This document shows positions 41,822 to 43,906 of a stretch of DNA of 43,906 bases, piece by piece. A program made the translations under genes and the position numbers. The notes under the pieces are model-generated. The model made no database searches. It saw only the letters and a program-made list of their open reading frames with translations, and was not told where the DNA came from. The stretch is from an uncultured Chloroflexota bacterium. Its GTDB lineage: Bacteria; Chloroflexota; Anaerolineae; Anaerolineales; Villigracilaceae. The stretch spans positions 1 through 43,906 of the forward strand of contig CAIWRB010000128.1 in assembly GCA_903914955.1 (NCBI GenBank), given 5' to 3'. Positions within the stretch are counted from its first letter, which is position 1, and each line of letters opens with the position of its first letter.

Positions 41822-41862
41822 GGTTGTTTATCCTTTTGAGCCAGCGTGTAGCCTTTTCGTAT

Positions 41863-41891
41863 AGTTTAACGAAATTAATGGGGATTGTCAA
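41863..41891 (-). promoter_or_regulatory. Strong sigma-70-type promoter of the recombinase-like gene
   Basis: On the minus strand TTGACA (41886-41891), a 17-bp spacer and TAAACT (41863-41868). The transcript would start about 35 bases before the ATG at 41821, and AAAGGATAAACAACC gives a ribosome site. Confidence 0.75.
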
Positions 41892-41892
41892 C

Positions 41893-41931
41893 TGGTGAAA
41901 GTAGAATGTTAGCAGAATGGTGAAAGTAGAA
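41893..41931. repeat. Two 14-bp direct repeats next to the -35 of the recombinase-like gene
   Basis: TGGTGAAAGTAGAA occurs exactly at 41893-41906 and 41918-41931, 25 bp apart. The pair sits directly upstream of the -35 element, where an activator or autoregulator would bind. A spacing close to 2.5 helical turns places the copies on opposite faces, so looping or wrapping by a recombinase-fold protein is possible. Confidence 0.7.
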
Positions 41932-41974
41932 AATTTAATCTGAAGATAATACTGATAATTTGTGGATTGTGACT

Positions 41975-43462
41975 TTAATGTGAAAGATCCTGCGGCTGGA
42001 AGCATGGTTCGTAGTCATAGCCGAGGATGACGCGGTATTGCACGGGGCTTTTTGCATCGGGTTGGGAAATTATATTTGCAGAGAACAGGTTGAGGGTAGA
42101 GATGATCGTCTGCCGTTGGTTTGGATCCTGCCCGGATGTGAAATCCACTAGAACGGAAGCTCCGTAGTCACGGCGGTCGGCTTTCGAAATAATGGTTTGA
42201 TAGCCCGCATAATTGAGTCGTGACGCGGCGAGGGTATCCCATGTGTCGAAGGGGACTCCATTTTGCACTTCCACTTTGACAGATTTGCGATCCACAGCAA
42301 ACGTGGAAAGGGTGGTGGCTTCGATCAGCATTTGACTCAGTTCGGCATCGTTCGGTAAAAGCACAGCCGCGCCGCCGGGCGTTGTCCACGAACTGACATA
42401 GGGCGGGCGGATGTAATAGCCGCGAATATTTGCGTTGGTGAAGTTGAGCGCATGCGGTGCCATGCGAAGAATATCTGCTAGACCGAGGTCTGTGATAACG
42501 GTGCTGGAAAGATCGTTGTAAAGCTGTGGAATTTTCCCAAAGGTGCTGGTTTGAAGCGCCTGCCCAAAAATGGCGCGGATCACTTCTTGTTGACGGCGTC
42601 CGCGGTCAAAATCATTGGATTTGGAGCGTGCGCGAGCATACCAAAGTGCGAGGTCACCATCCATGTGGATTTGTCCTGGGCCGACTGTGTAGAGCCACCA
42701 GTTATTTTCATTATATTGATCGTAAGATGGGTCGATCAAACGCCAGTCGGTGTAGGAGCATGCGATGGGAAGTTCCACGCCGCCGAGGGTGTCCACAATT
42801 CGGCGGAAACCGTCAAAATCAACCATGGCGGTATGGTCAATGCGAATGCCAAGGTTATACGAGATCGTGTCTTTGAGCAAGCCTGGTCCGCCTCCGAGGT
42901 AGCCGGTAATCTCTCCGCTTTGATAGGCGGTGTTGACGCGTTGCATTCCAACAGTCGGGATGTAGATCCACAAGTCGCGAGGAATAGATATCAGCGAGAC
43001 CTGTCCTTCCTTTGGCCAGACGACTGCGACAATGATCGTATCAGTGCGATAAGATGATCCGGGCCGCAAATCTGAGCCGATTAGCAGGAAGTTGATGGTT
43101 TCGCTATCCGTGAGGGGTGGCAAGGCTGTCGGGTTGCCTGCCAGTGCATCAGAAGCTGGAGGCGCGGCTGATGTGGGGAAGAGTTGATTAATATCAACTG
43201 TGGCGGTCGCATCTATTGGAGGTATTGGCGAAGGCGAGGGCGTTTCAGAAGGGAAGGCGCTATTGTCAAATGACAAAAGAACTTGCGTCGGCGTATAAAG
43301 AGATGGTTGAAAGGGTGTTGGTGTGGGGGATGAATTCGGCGCAGATGTGATCAACGCAAAAGGCAGTTGCGCTTGTTGAGGGGTTTGAGAAAATGCTCCA
43401 CATGCAGATAACAAAATACCTAGTATTACAAGAGGCACATAATAATGGGGAGATGGTTTCAT
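41975..43462 (-). CDS. LCP (LytR-CpsA-Psr) family lipoprotein with LytR_C domain
   Basis: A 495-aa exported protein. Residues 1-21 are a lipoprotein signal (ILLSAC, Cys21). A Pro/Ser/Thr-rich linker runs to about residue 115. The LCP domain follows, with INFLLIGSDLRPGSSYRTDTIIV near 124-146, ISIPRDLWIYIP near 157-168, a GGGPGLLKDTI segment, and YARARSKSNDFDRGRRQQEVI near 271-291 with the phosphate-binding Arg residues. A LytR_C-like domain (VKVEVQNGVPFDTWDTLAASRL) lies near 395-420. LCP proteins attach polymers from lipid carriers to the cell envelope. A lipidated rather than helix-anchored LCP protein is slightly unusual. Confidence 0.92.
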   Translation of the reverse strand: MKPSPHYYVPLVILGILLSACGAFSQTPQQAQLPFALITSAPNSSPTPTPFQPSLYTPTQVLLSFDNSAFPSETPSPSPIPPIDATATVDINQLFPTSAAPPASDALAGNPTALPPLTDSETINFLLIGSDLRPGSSYRTDTIIVAVVWPKEGQVSLISIPRDLWIYIPTVGMQRVNTAYQSGEITGYLGGGPGLLKDTISYNLGIRIDHTAMVDFDGFRRIVDTLGGVELPIACSYTDWRLIDPSYDQYNENNWWLYTVGPGQIHMDGDLALWYARARSKSNDFDRGRRQQEVIRAIFGQALQTSTFGKIPQLYNDLSSTVITDLGLADILRMAPHALNFTNANIRGYYIRPPYVSSWTTPGGAAVLLPNDAELSQMLIEATTLSTFAVDRKSVKVEVQNGVPFDTWDTLAASRLNYAGYQTIISKADRRDYGASVLVDFTSGQDPNQRQTIISTLNLFSANIISQPDAKSPVQYRVILGYDYEPCFQPQDLSH

Positions 43463-43539
43463 ATAGCTTTGCCGAATATTAAAACAATATTCATGAGTGA
43501 AGGTTTTGTGCCTGAATATTTTATGAAAATAAGAAAAAA

Positions 43540-43906
43540 TTATGGGGCTGGAGATACAAGTATATCTGTTGGATTCGGTATTGAATCCGTGGGAATGTCA
43601 GTCGGGGTGGCTGTTGACGTAGGAATATCAGTCGGGGTGGCTGTTGATGTTGGTGTCACTGGCGTGTTGCTTGGTATAAAGGATGTGGGGCTTGGAGTAC
43701 GCGTGGCTATATTTGGAACCCAGAGATTTTCACCTGCATAGATCGTATCGCTTACCCTGCAGTTTGCTTTTCGCATCAAATCTAATGTTGTGTAATAATT
43801 GTAGCCAATACGAAATAGAGTGTCGCCCGGTTGAACAATGTAGCTACGTACCCAGCCGGTTGCGCCGGGAATACATTTAGCACTGGTGCTGGCACTGGTG
43901 CTGGTA
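43540..43906 (-). CDS. LysM-domain protein, partial (5' end outside the window)
   Basis: The frame is open from the window edge to a stop at 43540. It reads a Thr/Ser/Ala-rich segment, then a LysM domain (WVRSYIVQPGDTLFRIGYNYY, then LMRKANCRVSDTIYAGENLWVP), and a C-terminal Pro/Thr/Ser-rich tail with two nearly exact TSTATPTDIP repeats. LysM domains bind peptidoglycan or related glycans. It lies upstream of the LCP gene on the same strand, so both may act at the envelope. The N-terminus is missing, so further LysM copies or a signal peptide cannot be judged. Confidence 0.85.
   Translation of the reverse strand, partial: TSTSASTSAKCIPGATGWVRSYIVQPGDTLFRIGYNYYTTLDLMRKANCRVSDTIYAGENLWVPNIATRTPSPTSFIPSNTPVTPTSTATPTDIPTSTATPTDIPTDSIPNPTDILVSPAP

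Noticed and set aside
43473-43491. Inverted repeat GAATATT/AATATTC between the LysM and LCP genes
   Set aside because: Short, AT-only stem in an AT-rich gap; it could arise by chance and shows no T-tract or promoter context.

Overview
The window reads as a chromosomal segment of an uncultured-type Chloroflexota bacterium, most likely class Anaerolineae. This is inferred from the mix of families (BMP-type nucleoside transporter, YgeY/YgeW purine genes, heliorhodopsin, B12-binding MerR regulator, LCP and LysM proteins with Pro/Thr/Ser-rich linkers), not from a phylogenetic marker. No rRNA, tRNA, CRISPR array, transposase or phage module was seen.

Region 1 (about 0.7-20 kb, plus strand) is a purine salvage and catabolism locus. 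A good sigma-70-type promoter with a perfect GntR-style palindrome over the expected start site precedes an 8-oxoguanine/guanine-type deaminase, a cupin, a small membrane protein, adenine deaminase, a HutC-type GntR regulator, a YgeY-type M20 hydrolase, a YgeW-type carbamoyltransferase and carbamate kinase. A large membrane protein of unknown role follows. Next come a BMP-family lipoprotein, a double ABC ATPase and two permeases (nucleoside uptake), then the FAD subunit and the fused FeS/molybdenum subunit of a xanthine dehydrogenase-type hydroxylase. Together they would import nucleosides, deaminate and oxidise purine bases, and recover ATP from a carbamoyl group. Perfect intercistronic hairpins bracket ygeY-ygeW.

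Region 2 (19.9-20.8 kb) is a rearrangement scar. A DUF4160/DUF2442 pair on the minus strand lies between the intact xanthine dehydrogenase gene and the last ~30 codons of a second, diverged copy. Each copy keeps its own related terminator. The DUF4160 gene has an in-frame TAA at its eighth codon.

Region 3 (20.8-25.7 kb, plus) carries threonine synthase, an AI-2E-type exporter and a family 2 glycosyltransferase in a tightly overlapping operon, then a MATE transporter.

Region 4 (25.7-38.1 kb, minus) begins with a small PPOX-fold oxidoreductase, followed by a 12-gene run. Read in transcription order the run is a CarH/LitR-like B12-binding MerR photoreceptor, heliorhodopsin, DegV, three small or medium membrane proteins (DUF1475, DUF3159 and DUF1295 types), a 336-aa membrane protein, a short-chain dehydrogenase, an MFS exporter, two unknown proteins, a class I CPD photolyase and an alpha/beta hydrolase. 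I interpret it as a light and photodamage response locus combining two kinds of photoreceptor with DNA repair. The promoter of the B12 regulator carries three 11-bp direct repeats, the architecture known for CarH operators.

Region 5 (38.2-43.9 kb) holds an SGNH hydrolase, a methylmalonyl-CoA epimerase-type VOC protein and tRNA(Ile)-lysidine synthetase on the plus strand. On the minus strand are a tyrosine-recombinase-fold protein that has lost nearly all catalytic residues, an LCP-family lipoprotein and a LysM protein cut by the window end.
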